Assembly (NCBI GenBank): GCA_000827495.1
Contig: KN817520.1
Span: forward strand, 663,700 to 727,699
Length of the DNA stretch: 64,000 bases
Direction: 5' to 3'
Source of the DNA: Hypholoma sublateritium FD-334 SS-4
Taxonomy: Eukaryota; Basidiomycota; Agaricomycetes; Agaricales; Strophariaceae
The notes under the pieces were generated by a model. The model was not told where the DNA came from. It did no database searches and saw only the letters and a program-made list of their open reading frames with translations. This document shows, in pieces, positions 34,135 to 46,297 of the stretch. The position numbers and the translations under genes are program-made. Within the stretch, counting starts at the first letter, position 1, and each line of letters opens with the position of its first letter.

Positions 34135-35856
34135 ATGGTCCACAAAGTGTTACCGCCCATCTCTCGCGACCGAGTCAAGTTGCCGCCAATTAACGGTCAC
34201 GATCGTGATCAAAATCAACCATACCTGCGGGGCGGCCGCGTCGAAGCCCTCCACCCCGAGCTGTGGATCGAGATATTTCTGAACAACACAGAAACTGACT
34301 TCCGATGGGACATCGCACCCGACATCTCAAGTGCCGCTGAGAATGGCCCGGAGGCCAACCGGCATCAATACCTGAGGCCGTACGTCGATCCCAGTAGGCC
34401 CACCCGCACGGCTAGCCATGTGTGTCGATATTGGCGGGGAATTGTGCTTAGCGCACCGAAAATATGGAGCCGCTTCATCGACTGCGATCTCCTGCCGCAG
34501 GCGTGGTTTAAAGAGGTTCTGCACCGCGCACAGGATGTTCCCTTGACCGTGGTCTGCCGGTGTGTTGATTCGCCCACCGACGAAGCCCAGACGTACGCAA
34601 TACAGCGTACGAACCCGAATATTGGCCAGCTCCTCGCTTCGAAGAAGGAATTCGGAGAATTTTACGCGCACCTGGGGATGTACCTTCTCTCGCATATTGC
34701 GGCGCGACTTATACAGCGTCTGCAGCAGCCCATGCCCCAGTTGACGACATTCTATTTAGACGTGGCGCAGCAAAGATTTGGCGAGATGCTCTGGGACATC
34801 TATGATAGGGACATTGTCAATCTTTTTGCGAATAAGGCGCCACCCTTGCTGCGCAAGTTCAGTCTGCGGGACTACCCATTACAAGCTTCATATTCATTCC
34901 TTCATTCGCTCACATATCTCTCAATCACCGATCCACCGCACTACTTCCCGCTTCTAGCCATGCTCGGGCAGACGCCACATTTACAACAGCTGATCCTCGA
35001 GTTATTTAGCCCCCATGAGCACATGTCACCGATGTCTGGAGGAACGGCATTTGGACCAACGAACAGAGTGAAGCTCCCGTGTCTGACGCAAATACGACTG
35101 CTGGGACATTATCAAGCAATTGTTACACTCCTGGAGTGCCTGGATCCTGCCGAACTCCTCGTCCTAAGCTGTGAAGTGGACAGCATCTTACCTGGAAATA
35201 TCTCAAACAGCACGGAGACGTTCCGCAGGTTGCTCGGGCCAAAAGCAAAATCGAAAACCCCGCTGTCTGGTGGCATGGTGTTTGTCCTTCTATGGAGGTT
35301 CTACACGACCATCACCATCACCTCGCCTCAAGGTCACCTATTCTACCTAAGCATCGCGAACGCCCCCTGGTTTACCAGCCGCGATTATGCAACGATTCTG
35401 CAAAATTACAGTGCATTATTCGCGTCGTGTCCCTTCTTGCTCATCGGATACGCAGAGCCACGGGAAAGCTTTCCGTACCGGCGCCCTGATGTATCAACCT
35501 TCAACACATTCCAGAACAAAATCCTCATCGAGTTCATTCGTATATTCAACCATGTAGGGACGGTCGCGATCAAGGGAATGTCAATTTCACTCATGGTTGA
35601 GCTACTCGGCGCCGACGACACCTCCCTCCCTTCTCTGGGTAGAGTGGTAATGCCGTGCTCAGCGGACAGCCTGTGTGAGCTCGGGGCATTTGACGAAATC
35701 GCAGACTTACTCCAAAAACGAAGCAGTGCTGGCCGCCCCCTCCAGTATCTCACTTTCCAAGCATCACAGGGCGGCAACGTGCGTTCGATTTCGATACTGA
35801 AACGACGGTTGAGATTCCTTAGACGGGCTTTTGGTGTATGCATTACTTTCCTATGA
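34135..35856 (+). CDS. F-box protein, tandem copy 3 (diverged)
   Basis: Intronless frame of 573 residues. F-box landmarks: VEALHPELWIEIFLNNTE, DPSRPTRTASHVCRYWRGIV, APKIWSRFIDCD. The same overall plan as copies 1 and 2 is seen, including MPQLTTFYLDVAQQ, LHSLTYLSITDPP, RVKLPCLTQIRLLG and LGRVVMPCSADS. Identity is much lower, so it is an older member of the cluster. It lacks the Lys-rich tail of the other two and ends in LRFLRRAFGVCITFL. Expected role: substrate receptor of an SCF ubiquitin ligase. Higher GC than its neighbours. Confidence 0.83.
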   Translation: MVHKVLPPISRDRVKLPPINGHDRDQNQPYLRGGRVEALHPELWIEIFLNNTETDFRWDIAPDISSAAENGPEANRHQYLRPYVDPSRPTRTASHVCRYWRGIVLSAPKIWSRFIDCDLLPQAWFKEVLHRAQDVPLTVVCRCVDSPTDEAQTYAIQRTNPNIGQLLASKKEFGEFYAHLGMYLLSHIAARLIQRLQQPMPQLTTFYLDVAQQRFGEMLWDIYDRDIVNLFANKAPPLLRKFSLRDYPLQASYSFLHSLTYLSITDPPHYFPLLAMLGQTPHLQQLILELFSPHEHMSPMSGGTAFGPTNRVKLPCLTQIRLLGHYQAIVTLLECLDPAELLVLSCEVDSILPGNISNSTETFRRLLGPKAKSKTPLSGGMVFVLLWRFYTTITITSPQGHLFYLSIANAPWFTSRDYATILQNYSALFASCPFLLIGYAEPRESFPYRRPDVSTFNTFQNKILIEFIRIFNHVGTVAIKGMSISLMVELLGADDTSLPSLGRVVMPCSADSLCELGAFDEIADLLQKRSSAGRPLQYLTFQASQGGNVRSISILKRRLRFLRRAFGVCITFL

Positions 35857-37478
35857 TGACCAGTGCTTATAAGTTATGATAGATATTAGAGATATTAGAG
35901 ATAGGTTCCAGGTAGTCAGAGGGAAACACACATAGCTTAGGGAGGTGGTGCTATGCTCACTTGTACATTTTGCACGGACAAAATTCTTGATATTCTTGAT
36001 ATAGAAAGTCGTTAGGAAAGATGTATTATTACCATTTGATACTTACGAATCATTTTGTTATCGTCGTTGACGCCTTTTTACTTCCCTGATTCAGCCTACA
36101 TAACTAATTGTACATTCATTAAAACTGCGCCTACCTTTCAAGCAGCCTCCGTGTGGGCAGAAAGTTACATTCTACGAACTCCGGTCTTTCTAGTCTTCAC
36201 GCAGCGTCGGGTGAGTCCATTGAAATAAAATATGTAGGCCCTGGGCCCCGGGCGCGCAGCTGCGCAGTTGCGTTGTCTACGGAATCTTTCTAACCTTGAT
36301 GGTACAAGGTATCTTTTCGTACTCAAGCGCGACCGCCAACACTGGAACGTACATGCGCATAGGAAGAAACTCGGAAGAAACCAAATATTCGATTTCTCAA
36401 TATTGACCGAGCGTTTAACGCCAAGTGCATTATCGCTAGGGGCTATTTCGCGGATCTCCAAAAATGCTCTTTGTGGGTCCAGGCCGTACATTCACATGTG
36501 GGTTGAAGATATTTTACGCGTCAACGGATTTACCGAGGGGTCAATAGAGGGGGTACTTGTTACTGGGAGTACGGTGGGTACAACGAGGACGAGGTTGAAC
36601 AGCACCGTTAACATCCGGAGTGAACAGAGAGCCAACAAGCGCTGGCCTACGGCAGGGCGCGGCATCGGAGCCGCCCGTGGTGACACATCACATATGTGAT
36701 TCATTGAAATTGTTCCGCGCGGGACCGGAACTGTGTGCCACTCCGCCTTGACCCCGACGCACCATAAGTTCCCCCATTTCTTTTTCGCAAAGCCCCAGGA
36801 GCTTGGGCTTTGGGGGACCGCGTCCTAGAGGCCGAGGCTTGGAAGGCGTGATTGGCGTTTGTGCCGAACCCGCGTCCCTGCACGGCGACCACGGCTAAAA
36901 TCTAAGTATACCACTTGCTTCTGGATGGGCCTTCGGTGAGTCACACGAGGGGGCGCACCCGGAGCTTCTTGACGCGGTATGCAGTATGACGCGTCGTGCA
37001 GTGCTCGCCGCGCAGCAGACACGTTTCCAGAGGCTTCCAGTTGACAGACGGTGTCGCAAAAAGACAATATCGTCTCTAAAGGCCATTGTTCGGGGTGTAC
37101 GAGAGGCGGCGACGAGCAAGTATAGAAGACAATGCCTAGCGGGTTGCTTTAGCAATGAGCTGTTGGTGGATGGGAGCAACAATAGTTGCGTGCAAGTTGC
37201 TTTCGAGATGGTTGATTTCGGCTGAATGGGGCAACGGATCACGAACGCGGTCCCGTGACTATGTTGAACGGCGCAGTCGTGAGATTGAAAAGAAAGTGGA
37301 TTGGTCCCTATTTTATTTATTCCCCCCACGCGCCAAACGACTCCGACGACGACCAGCTTGCCACTACGCCCACGAACCTGCCCATAGTATCCAAATAATC
37401 AGCGCACGCGCTAGCATCGTACAATAAGCGCCTGACGCGTGCCTCGCTGCAATCCATCTATCAAACCCTCGTTTAGAC
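35857..37478. other. 1.6 kb interval upstream of wee1, no recognised gene
   Basis: Short direct repeats occur near 35884-35905 (GATATTAGA units) and 35989-36003 (ATTCTTGAT units). Open frames on both strands up to 144 codons lack any known domain. The right part is presumably the wee1 promoter and 5' leader. Confidence 0.4.
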
Positions 37479-40400
37479 ATGCTCGTGTCTACCCCTACCA
37501 AGCCTTACGTCCACAGAAACGCGCCATGCAGCTCCGGCGTGCCCATATCTCCCACCTTCAATACCCGTCGCTACTCGCCGCCCCAGTGCGACTCCCCCAT
37601 CTTCTCCCCGTCTCTGCCCCGCCAGCGGCCACTCTTCCCCGCGGCCACCACAGTCCACGACAGCGACGACCAGCCTATGTCCCCCTTCACGTCCCACTCT
37701 CCCGCGCTGGCGCACTTCTCGAACCCATTCTATGCTACAAAACCACAACCTATTCCGGCGGATGACGAGGAGGGCTCTATCTTTCTTTCATCCGCCCGCT
37801 CCGACGCGAGCTCCACCTCGCCATTCTTCACTTCGACTACCCCACAGCCGCTCCTCACGCCCGTCAAGGAGACCCATCGCACGCATGCTCGCCCACCGCT
37901 TGGCCCAGCGTCCATGAACACGCGACTCGGCCCCGCTGCACCATCGGCAGATCCAGCATCGGCCACTCGGGTTGGGGTAGGCACCAAGCGCAAATCCACG
38001 CCCAATATTACCCCCCTCCGACCTACTACTCTTACCCCATTGAAGATCTCCACGACCAAAAACGGCGACTCCTTCGTAGCGTTTGATCGCCTCGCGCCAC
38101 TCCCCGCCCCCAAGTTCACAGCACGCACCCCCCAGACCAAGGCCGAGACCGAGGCCTACCTCAAGCGACAGACAGCTACGCTAACTCGCCTTCGTCTCTC
38201 AGATCAGCACGCCTCCAACGATCACTTCGACGACGCGGCCACCCATGACTCGGGCTGTGAAATGGACGAGGAGTCAGACCACGCCTTATTCCTTAATAAG
38301 CCTCGGCTAAGTGCCAAAGGCGGACAGTTCGCTACACCGCTTTTATTCAACCCCCCGCTTTTCAAGGGCAAAGAGAATGAAGAGGTCGCCGAGGCCGTTT
38401 CACCTGGAGGGCACATCAGCAAACGTCGCGCGCGCTCTAGACCACTCTCTGGCGAATTGCTCGAAAAATCGTACAAGCCCCCCAAGTCGCCGATCAAGGT
38501 ACGTTGCTGCTATTCGCGCGAGCTGGTTCTACTGGAGACTGATATACCCTTCTCTCTTTCTATTCAATTGGTGCAGTCTGGCATTCCGTGTAGAGTGGGA
38601 GCTGCGCGCCCCAGGCACAGCGGACCTGTCACCTTCCCGTCGACCACCGCGCACCGCGCCTGCGCCTCGCCGGGCTCCTCGTCGTCCTCATCGGACGCGG
38701 GTTCCCCGCGCCCACGGCGGCGCATGGGCGGGGGCGCGAGCCTGCACCCTCCCCGCCCGCCGCTCAGCAGGATTGACAGCGTCAGCGCTGCGTCACTCTT
38801 CTTCGGCCCCGCGATCCCCGTCGTGAAACCCCCTCCCGAATCGGGCCCCATGACCCGCTCGCGCACAAGCAGCAGTGGGCGGGCCGCGGCCCAGGCCTCG
38901 GCCCCCAAGCGCCCCGCATACTTCGCGAACCGGCATAGCTACGCAGGCCCGGACAGCGACATGCGCGCGTGGACGACGGTGCAGACGCGCGCGGCGTCGC
39001 CTGGCTCGTCGCCGTTTGCACCTGCGGGCGCTGACGCGCATGGGGACCGCAGCGTGGAGATGGACGACGCGGACATGTTCTTCGCAGCCGACGACGCGTT
39101 CCACATGCGCGTGCCAATAAGCCCGCCGCCGCCCACCCGCGCGCTGCCGATGAAGTATGCCGGGGCGGGAAGCGACGAGGACGAGATGCCGTCGACGGGC
39201 TCGAGCACAGGCGGGTTCGCGGTGCGCGCGATGCCGCAGGCGTCGACGTCCGGGAGCTCGATCTGCTCGGACGACGGGCTCGTTACTCCTGGTATCACGC
39301 CCGAGGCGCCCTCGGGATGGCCACCTGCTGGCGGCAGCCCGCGCGTGTTCAGCGGGGACGTCGCAGAAGATACACATCCGTATGTCGACGTTGACGCGTT
39401 CATTGTGCGTACACTCGCGGCAGCGGCCAAGGCGGGCGCGATGCCGAAGCGTGCTCCAGGGACGCCGGTGAAGAAGGCTCGCATGGCATTCTTCGGGAAC
39501 GCGCGCCCGTGGCAGAGCGCGGTGGCGCAGAAGGTCGCGCCGCGCGAGGACGCAGGTGCGGTTGCGGCTGGGGGGAAAGCCCCGCGCAAGAGCCTGCCCG
39601 CGGCGTTCCACCAAGGCGGGGGCGGCGAGGCGGGAGCGCGCCTGAGCGCCACGGACACTGAGGAGGAGTGCGAGGAGGACAGCCCGAGCGTGCGGCGCGA
39701 CCGGGAGAGGTACGTCGGGCTCGGGCTCGGGCAGCCGCACGCGGCGCCTCTGCAGCAGCAGCGCACGCGCTGGTTCATGCGGCGGAGCAGCAGCGGCGCG
39801 TTCTCGAGCGGCAGCGAGGCCGCGTCCGCGTCGAACACGCCGACGCGCGGAAAAGCAGCATGCGGTACGTTTTTTTTATTTTGTTTATCCGGGGTGCTTG
39901 AGCGGGCGGCTAATTGCGCGGCTGCGACATGACAGACTGGCAGCTCCCGAAGCCACGGATCCCGCCCCGCCTTTCTCCAGCGGACGGCGACGCGCTGCGC
40001 TCAACGTCCGGATCGTCAAGCAGCTCGGCGGCGACGCTGAACTCGCCGTCGGACTATAGGCGGCGGAGCCTCGCGGAGGGCGGCGTGGCCGGCGCGCCGC
40101 CGCAGCACCACCATCAGCTAGCGCCGCGGCCGGGGATGGGTGTGCGGCGATTGTCCGATTCGTTCACGGAGGATCAGCATCCCGAGCGATTCGAGCGCGA
40201 TTTCGAGGAGATCGAGGAGATCGGGAGCGGCGAATTCGGCAGGGTGATCAAGGTGCGGAAGAGCAAGACGGGGGAGGTGTATGCTGTGAAGAAGTCGAAG
40301 CGGTTCGAAGGGGTTAAGCACCGGTATGTGGCTCTCTCTTCGCTCGGGCGGGTGCGGTATGTTTTCCGTGGGCGCACCTTGGTCCCGCCCGCATTGGGCT

Positions 40401-41742
40401 GTGTTGGGGGGGGGGCGTCGCGAGTCGTCCCTCCCCTCACGCGATTGGTGTGCGCGCGCAGTATGGCCGCATCGGGCTTTTTTTAGCAGTTGCTATGTTA
40501 CACGGTGCTGATGCTCTGTTTCTGCATTTAGACTCCGCCTGCGCGAGGAGGTGAACATCCTGCAGCACCTGTCACAGGCCGCGCTGGCGCAATATGCAGA
40601 CGGGCGGCACCCGAATGTTCTCGCGTACATCGACAGCTGGGACGAGCACGAGGCGCTGTACATTTGCACTGAGCTGTGTGAGTCGGGCAACCTCGCGCGC
40701 TTCTTGTGGGAGTACGGGCGCGTCTTCCCGCGGCTGGACGAAGCGCGGGTGTGGAAGATCACAGCGGACTTGAGTAACGTACGTCACGCAATTTAGCGCT
40801 GTTCGGCTCCCCTGTGTCATGTCACGCGCGCTGATGAGGATCCCCGCTTCCCTTTTGCTGCGTTGTTTTTTTTTTCGCGCGCGCACACAGGGTCTGAGAT
40901 TCATCCACGATTCGGGGGTGATCCACCTCGACGTGAAGCCGGCGAATGTGTTTGTGACGAAGGAGGGGCGGTTCAAGATCGGCGACTTTGGGATGGCGTC
41001 GCTGTGGCCGCGGCCTGCGTTCCTCGACAGCACCGCCTTGGGTGCTGCCGCGCCCGGCGCCGGGCTGCTGCTCGGTGGGGGTGCTGCTACTGCTCCTGGT
41101 GGAGGTGGCGGCGCGGGCGGTGGCTTCGAGCGCGAGGGCGACAAACTCTATCTGGCGCCCGAGGTGCTGCAAGGCCGGTACGGCAAGGCGGCCGATATGT
41201 TTAGGTGAGTCTCGCACGGTTCGAACGGTGCTGGGAACAGCAGTTCTCACGTTGTCCGAATCTAGTTTTGGAATGACGATCTTGGAAACCGCATCGAACA
41301 TCGTTGTGCCCGACCAGTGAGTGTTCGACTTGCAAAGCGTGATGTGATGCAGCTGCTGCGCCCGCGGCCCGCGCCGGGGCTTTTGCGGCTGCCAGTGGGT
41401 GGAGACGTTGTGCTGATCCTGTCCTTTGTGTGTAGGGGCGAGGGGTGGCAGCGGCTGCGGCGGGAGGACTTCTCGCAGGTGGATCTGGAGGAGGACAGCC
41501 CGGAGCTCGCGGGGCTTATCCTGGCGATGATGCGCACGGACCCGGCGCTGCGCGTGTCCGCGGAGGAGGTGTGCGCGCACCCCGTCGTGCGGCGCGCGGG
41601 CGAGGCGATGGACGCGATGCGCGCGGGGCTGCGCGCGGCGGGGCTGAGCACGTGGGGCGCGTCGCCGCTCGCGGGCGTGCCGCCCGACTTTTTGGACGCG
41701 ATACTGTGCCGAGAGGGGGGCGCTATGGACACCAGCCTGTGA
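37479..41742 (+). CDS. wee1: Wee1-family mitosis-inhibitor protein kinase
   Basis: Seven exons (37479-38498, 38577-39864, 39936-40323, 40532-40778, 40891-41204, 41266-41316, 41436-41742) give 1204 residues. The first ~830 are disordered Ser/Pro-rich sequence with many SP/TP sites, as in Wee1 regulatory regions. The kinase domain (about residues 860-1180) has the glycine loop IGSGEFGRVIKV, VAL-type Lys in EVYAVKKSKRF, HPNVLAYIDSWDEHEALYIC, catalytic loop VIHLDVKPANVFV, metal site IGDFGMASLWPRP, EGDKLYLAPEVLQGRYGKAA and ILETASNIVVPDQGEGW. HLDVKPANV and EGDKLYLAPE are Wee1 hallmarks. In the family the kinase phosphorylates Tyr15 of Cdk1 and delays mitosis. A ~35-residue Gly/Ala-rich insert splits the activation segment between FGMASLWPRP and FEREGDK. 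The intron at 38499-38576 is in frame and could be retained. Confidence 0.92.
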
Positions 41743-42329
41743 GCGCGCGCTCGCTTGCGGGTTCTGTCGCGGGGTTCTTCGACATTGCCATGGGCGCCAG
41801 ACGACGGCGCACGCACGTCCGCCAGCCACCGTTGAGTGCTGGGATCTTTTTTGCTTTGCTTCTTTCCTTCTGTTTGTTGTATGTACGGGACGTTCCTTCT
41901 TCCTGCTCTTGTTCGTTGTTGCATATTATTATTATTACCGTCCATCCGCCTGTCTGGATTTTTTGCATTTTGCGCGCCCGCCATGACCTTATGCCCCTAT
42001 GGTACACCCGATTAGAAACGCGTATGATACGATCCGTTCTGTTTCCCCTGTCACTGCTGTCGATTTGCACCTGCATTGCTCTTATTTTAATGGTGGCCCA
42101 GGCCACATCGTATACTAGGACGTAGCTACCTCGCTGAATGACGAAATAATTGTGGATATGTCGGCATGGCCATCTGACAGTGGCTCGCTAAGGGCGCGCG
42201 AGGCTAACCAGATCTGGTGTTCCTGGCAACTGGCGGACGAACCGGCTCGGCTCGCGAGGCGAGGAGCCGTGCTTTTCGCGGATTTATATGTATATCATCG
42301 CCCCCCGCCAGGCTCTGCACATTCCCCCC
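41743..42329. other. Spacer between wee1 and the homeodomain gene
   Basis: T-rich after 41840 (probable wee1 3' untranslated region) and then promoter/leader of the homeodomain gene. An in-frame ATG at 42288 lies 14 codons before the chosen start. No other feature seen. Confidence 0.4.
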
Positions 42330-44468
42330 ATGGCCGCCTTCCCCCACCCGCTCGACCCCGCCGTCGACTTTCGCGCGTTCTACCCATACACGCCCAACGA
42401 GGTGAAGCACCGCAAGCGCACGACGAGTGCGCAGCTCAAGGTCCTCGAGGCCATCTTCCGGAAGGACACCAAGCCCAATGCCGCGCTGCGCCAGGAGCTG
42501 GCGCTGCAGCTCGACATGACGCCGCGGGGAGTCCAGGTGCGTGGCATTACTACTCTGGGGGACGTTGCTGACGCGGCGCAGGTGTGGTTCCAGAATCGGT
42601 GCGTGTGTCCCTGCTGGCGAGTGGCTCGTGTTGATGTTGTGCAGGCGCGCCAAGGAAAAGGTAAAGGGGGGCAAGGGGCCCAAGGCGGGCGGGGGGGCGC
42701 TGAAGGAGGAGGAGCTGCCGCGGACGCTCGGGGACGACGGGGACGCGGGGGGCGACGAGGACGAGGACGCGCTGAGCGCGGCGTCGCCGCCGCCGCAGCT
42801 GCACCTGATCACGGACGCCAGCAAGTTCGCGTGGGCCGAGTCGCCCGCGGAGGCGCCGCCGGACAGCGCGACGCTGCCCATCCGCCCGCCGCCCAACCCG
42901 TTTCTGAGCAGCGCGGCGCGGCGCGGCTCGCTGCCCGCGCCCGCGTTCGCGCCGCCGGCGCCGGTGGACGGGTTCGACCCGCTGCTGCGGCGCGCGTCGG
43001 TCGACGCGAGCCTGCAGCGGCTGGCGAGCAACCCGTTCGCGAGCCTCGCGCGCGCCAAGAACACAGCGCTGTACGGCCCCGGCTTCGGCGTCGCGCAGCC
43101 CGGGGCCGCGGCGCCGTCGCTGCGGCACTACCACCTCGCGCGGCTGCCCTACGCCTACCCGCCGCACCCGCGCCGCAGCGTCGCGCCCGTCCCGCCGTAC
43201 AGCGCCACGCGCCGCCTCTCGATGGACTCGCGCCAGACGCGGCTCGCGGCGATGGCGTCGCCCGCGCCGCACACGCCGTACGACGCCGTCATCCGCGCGT
43301 CGCTGCCCGACCACCACCTCTTCGCCCTCTCCGCCCGCGCCCTCGCGTCCCCCATCCCCGGCCCGCTCCCGTCCCCCGGCTTCTCCTTCGGCGCCGCCAG
43401 CACCCCGTCCATGGCGTCCCCCTCCTCCGGCGACAGCGAGCGCAACTCCCCCGACTCCCTGCGCTCCTTCCCCTTCCGCAGCGAGGAGCTCGACGAGGAC
43501 GCCACGTCCCCCACCTACGACGCCTACTCGCGCTTCGGCTCCATCGCCTCCGTCGCCACCAGCGAGTCCAGCATCACCAGCGCGTACTACGCAGACATCG
43601 GGGGCCCGATGGGCGCCGACCACGCTGCGCCCGCCGCCCCGGGGGAGCGACGCGGTTCATGGTGCGTGCCTGTTTCTTACTGCACCCGCTGATCCGAGTT
43701 GCCCTATTCGGGTTTAATTACGCCTTTTACGTACGTCCATCTGACGCACGTCTGCAGCTCGTCGGGCCACTTTCTCGGGCTCCTCTCAGAGCTCGAGGTC
43801 GGCAATACCCACCAGCCCATGGGATACCCGCCCCAGGACGACTACTCGTTCCCCAAGGACCTCGGCGTACCGGCGGAGATGGCCCACCACCACCAACCAC
43901 AGCAGCAGCATGTGGAGGCGTCGTATCCATCACCCGCGTCGACAATCTCGCCAAGCGACACACAGAGCCCCCACGCGCCGGAGGCCGCGCCCGCGCCCGC
44001 CGCTCCCAGCATGCCTATCTCCACCTCGAGCGAGCTCGCCTTCGCGCTCGAGGGCAAGCCTGACCCGACTCATCAGCAGGTGCGCTAAAAATTCCCGCCG
44101 CTTGTGCTGCAAATAGCCCGCGCGTGCATGCTCATGGGAACCCTTCTTTGCAGCAGCAGCAGCAGCAGCAACAGGAGAACGGCTATCTGGCGTATGGCGC
44201 CGCCGCCGAGCCGGGCGAGCACGACCACGGGCACAGCCCGCCGTTCTACGCGGGCCGCGAGGCCCGCCACCACCAGCAGCAGCAGCAGCAGGAGAACACG
44301 TACAACGCCTCGTACCTCGCCCTCGCCGAGGCCTACCAGAACGACGCACACCAGCACTTCCTCGGCGTGTACAGCCCCACGGGGACGTACGCCGACGCGC
44401 TGGCGGCACCCCCGGTGGGGATGGATAACGGCATGCAGAGCGTGGACGCCTTCGCCGCCTATACATAG
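42330..44468 (+). CDS. Homeodomain transcription factor
   Basis: Five exons (42330-42536, 42582-42598, 42645-43661, 43758-44079, 44154-44468) give 625 residues. The homeodomain is at residues ~25-85: HRKRTTSAQLKVLEAIFRKD, then ALRQELALQLDMTPRGVQ, then VWFQNRRAKEK. It is a typical 60-residue homeodomain, not the TALE type of mating-type HD1 proteins. Exon 2 is only 17 nt and codes for most of the recognition helix (VWFQNR). The rest is low complexity: acidic, Pro/Ala/Ser-rich, with two poly-Gln tracts near the C-terminus, likely activation regions. Related mushroom genes (hom1/hom2-type) control fruiting-body development; assignment to one of them is only a guess. Extreme GC content produces long shadow frames in all other frames. 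Confidence 0.87.
44154..44179 (+). repeat. CAG microsatellite encoding poly-Gln at a splice acceptor
   Basis: The intron ends CTTTGCAG and the exon continues with six CAG units and a CAACAG, so several tandem NAG acceptors exist, each keeping the frame. A second CAG tract lies at 44273-44291. Confidence 0.75.
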
Positions 44469-45786
44469 CTGCGCGTCGCGCGATGTACCGGCCGGGCGTG
44501 CGCGCGGGCTGCCCTTGTGCTGTCTGCGGCGGTGCGTCTGGGCGTCTGTGCAGCACGCCGGGGCCTGCGGCGGACGGACCTTCGCATCACGTTCCTTGCA
44601 GGCGGCGCAGAGGCGGCGGCCGCGCGCGCCGTGCGTGCTGGGGTGGTGGTGGTTTGGATCCCTTCTTCTTTTTTTGGTGCACCCGCAGGCCAGAGGATGC
44701 CCATCAGCACGATCGACCCGGTGGCGTTTGGGCGCCCGCTCGTGCCTCGCGGCGGGGGGTGTCGTGTCTCGACGGCGCCGGCACGCGTCGTCGGCGTGCC
44801 TGGGCGGCTCTCGCTCGCGTTTTGCTTTCTTGGTGTTTCTGTTCTGTTCTGTTCTGGTTCCGGCTCCTCGCGCCGTGCGTTTCTTCTTCTGCGCGCCTGT
44901 TTGTACCCTAATCCTGGCCCGTGGTGCGGCCCCACATTCACTAATTGTACGCGCGCACAACGTCCTTCGTTCTTGGCCCACTTTCGTTTCGTTCTGCCTC
45001 TGTTTCTCGTCTGTTGTAATACCCCCCTCTGCCTGATGTTTGTTAAAATACCCCCCGTTGGTCCGTTCACGCTACTACTGTTCCGCATCGCTAATCCGCA
45101 TCCATCATCATCGTCCCTTCCATCCCATCCTACCCGGGCCCAACCAGCCGCACCGCCGCATCCAGACATCTAGCTATACAACACACAACTCCGCTCCTTC
45201 CGTCTGTCTGTACCGCACACTCCTTCCTTCCCATTCTTGTTCCGAAACGGGGCACCCCTCTCCACTCTTCTTTTCTTGCCGATCCAAATTGCCCCTCGAT
45301 GATACCCGCCCACGCACCCACTCGCGCTGCCAGCCCATTCCTGCGCTCCACTCGCCTGGGCTTTTTGTTTTTGCTGGCGGCGTCATATCAGCATCAGCGG
45401 GCAGGGCAACAATCAACAACAACAGCAACAGAAATTCTATTCCATTCCCCCGTCTCCCCACCCACCCACACCGCGTCCCCCGTCCCCCGCGCCCGGTGCC
45501 CGCGCATGCGTGCATACCAGCGCGGAAAAATAGCGATCGCAGCGCACGCCCGCGCGAGCCGAATAGCGGCTCTGCTCTCAGTGCTCTGTTAATTCGACCC
45601 TCTTCGCGCCCTTTAGCCAGCCATCCCTCGCTCTGTCACCTTCTGCGAGACCAGAACAGGAAGCAGTATATGTTATGTCCCATGTAGTTGTAATTTCCGC
45701 CTCGCTTTGTTTGTCCCACCGCCTGCCTGCGCGCGCTCCCACCCACGGGCTACGGGCAGCGCCCCCATCATTCATTCGCGCTGCCT

Positions 45787-45816
45787 TCGATTCCGATTTC
45801 GATTTCGATTTCGATC
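45787..45816 (+). repeat. Hexanucleotide tandem repeat (GATTTC)n
   Basis: About four units of GATTTC with one T-to-C change, within the pyrimidine-rich part of the gene-desert. Confidence 0.7.
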
Positions 45817-45925
45817 CCGGGGCGCGTTCGCCTGCGTCGTGCTCCGTCCGTCCTTCTTTCCCCTTTCTCCTTTATTTCTCCGTCGTCTCTTTCTTTATTC
45901 TCCGCGCGTGTCTGTCTCTCGCTCG

Positions 45926-45967
45926 CTCTATCTCTATCTCTATTTGTGTACCACATACATACATACA
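45926..45967 (+). repeat. (TATCTC)n and (CATA)n microsatellites
   Basis: Three TATCTC-like units followed shortly by three to four CATA units. Confidence 0.65.
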
Positions 45968-46230
45968 TGCACCTGCTAGCACTTCACCCGCCCCCGCGCA
46001 CCGTAGCTTACAAATTCAAAGTACATAATTATGCACACGGCACCCTAGCCTAGCACCACCTATAATTGCGCGTGCGCACATCTGCGCAAATGCGCGTGGA
46101 GAACGCGAGAAGCGGCGTGGCGGGCGATGTGATGCAGACCCCAGATTGTCGATGCGAGGCGGTGCGGTTCGATGGTGCGTGCGAGGGATGGACGCACGCA
46201 CGGGTGCACCGCGGGCAGGGCGCGCAGGGA

Positions 46231-46242
46231 CCCCCCCCCCCC
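46231..46242 (+). repeat. Poly-C run
   Basis: Twelve consecutive C, a length prone to replication slippage. Confidence 0.8.
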
Positions 46243-46297
46243 ACCCGCGCTGCTGCGGCCCCTCGCGAACCGGGGGGTATGACGCCGATGATGGGCT

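Noticed and set aside
36165..37329. Several 100-145 codon frames upstream of wee1
   Set aside because: No motif, no consistent splice chain, and they overlap each other on both strands. Best seen as leader/promoter DNA.
42288..44063. 591-codon frame starting 14 codons upstream of the homeodomain gene
   Set aside because: It reads through the introns and leaves the homeodomain frame before VWFQNR. The spliced frame restores the homeodomain.
42330..44468. Homeodomain gene as part of a mating-type (HD) locus
   Set aside because: There is no divergent HD partner gene and no MIP gene nearby, and the homeodomain is the typical 60-residue type, not the TALE or atypical mating types.
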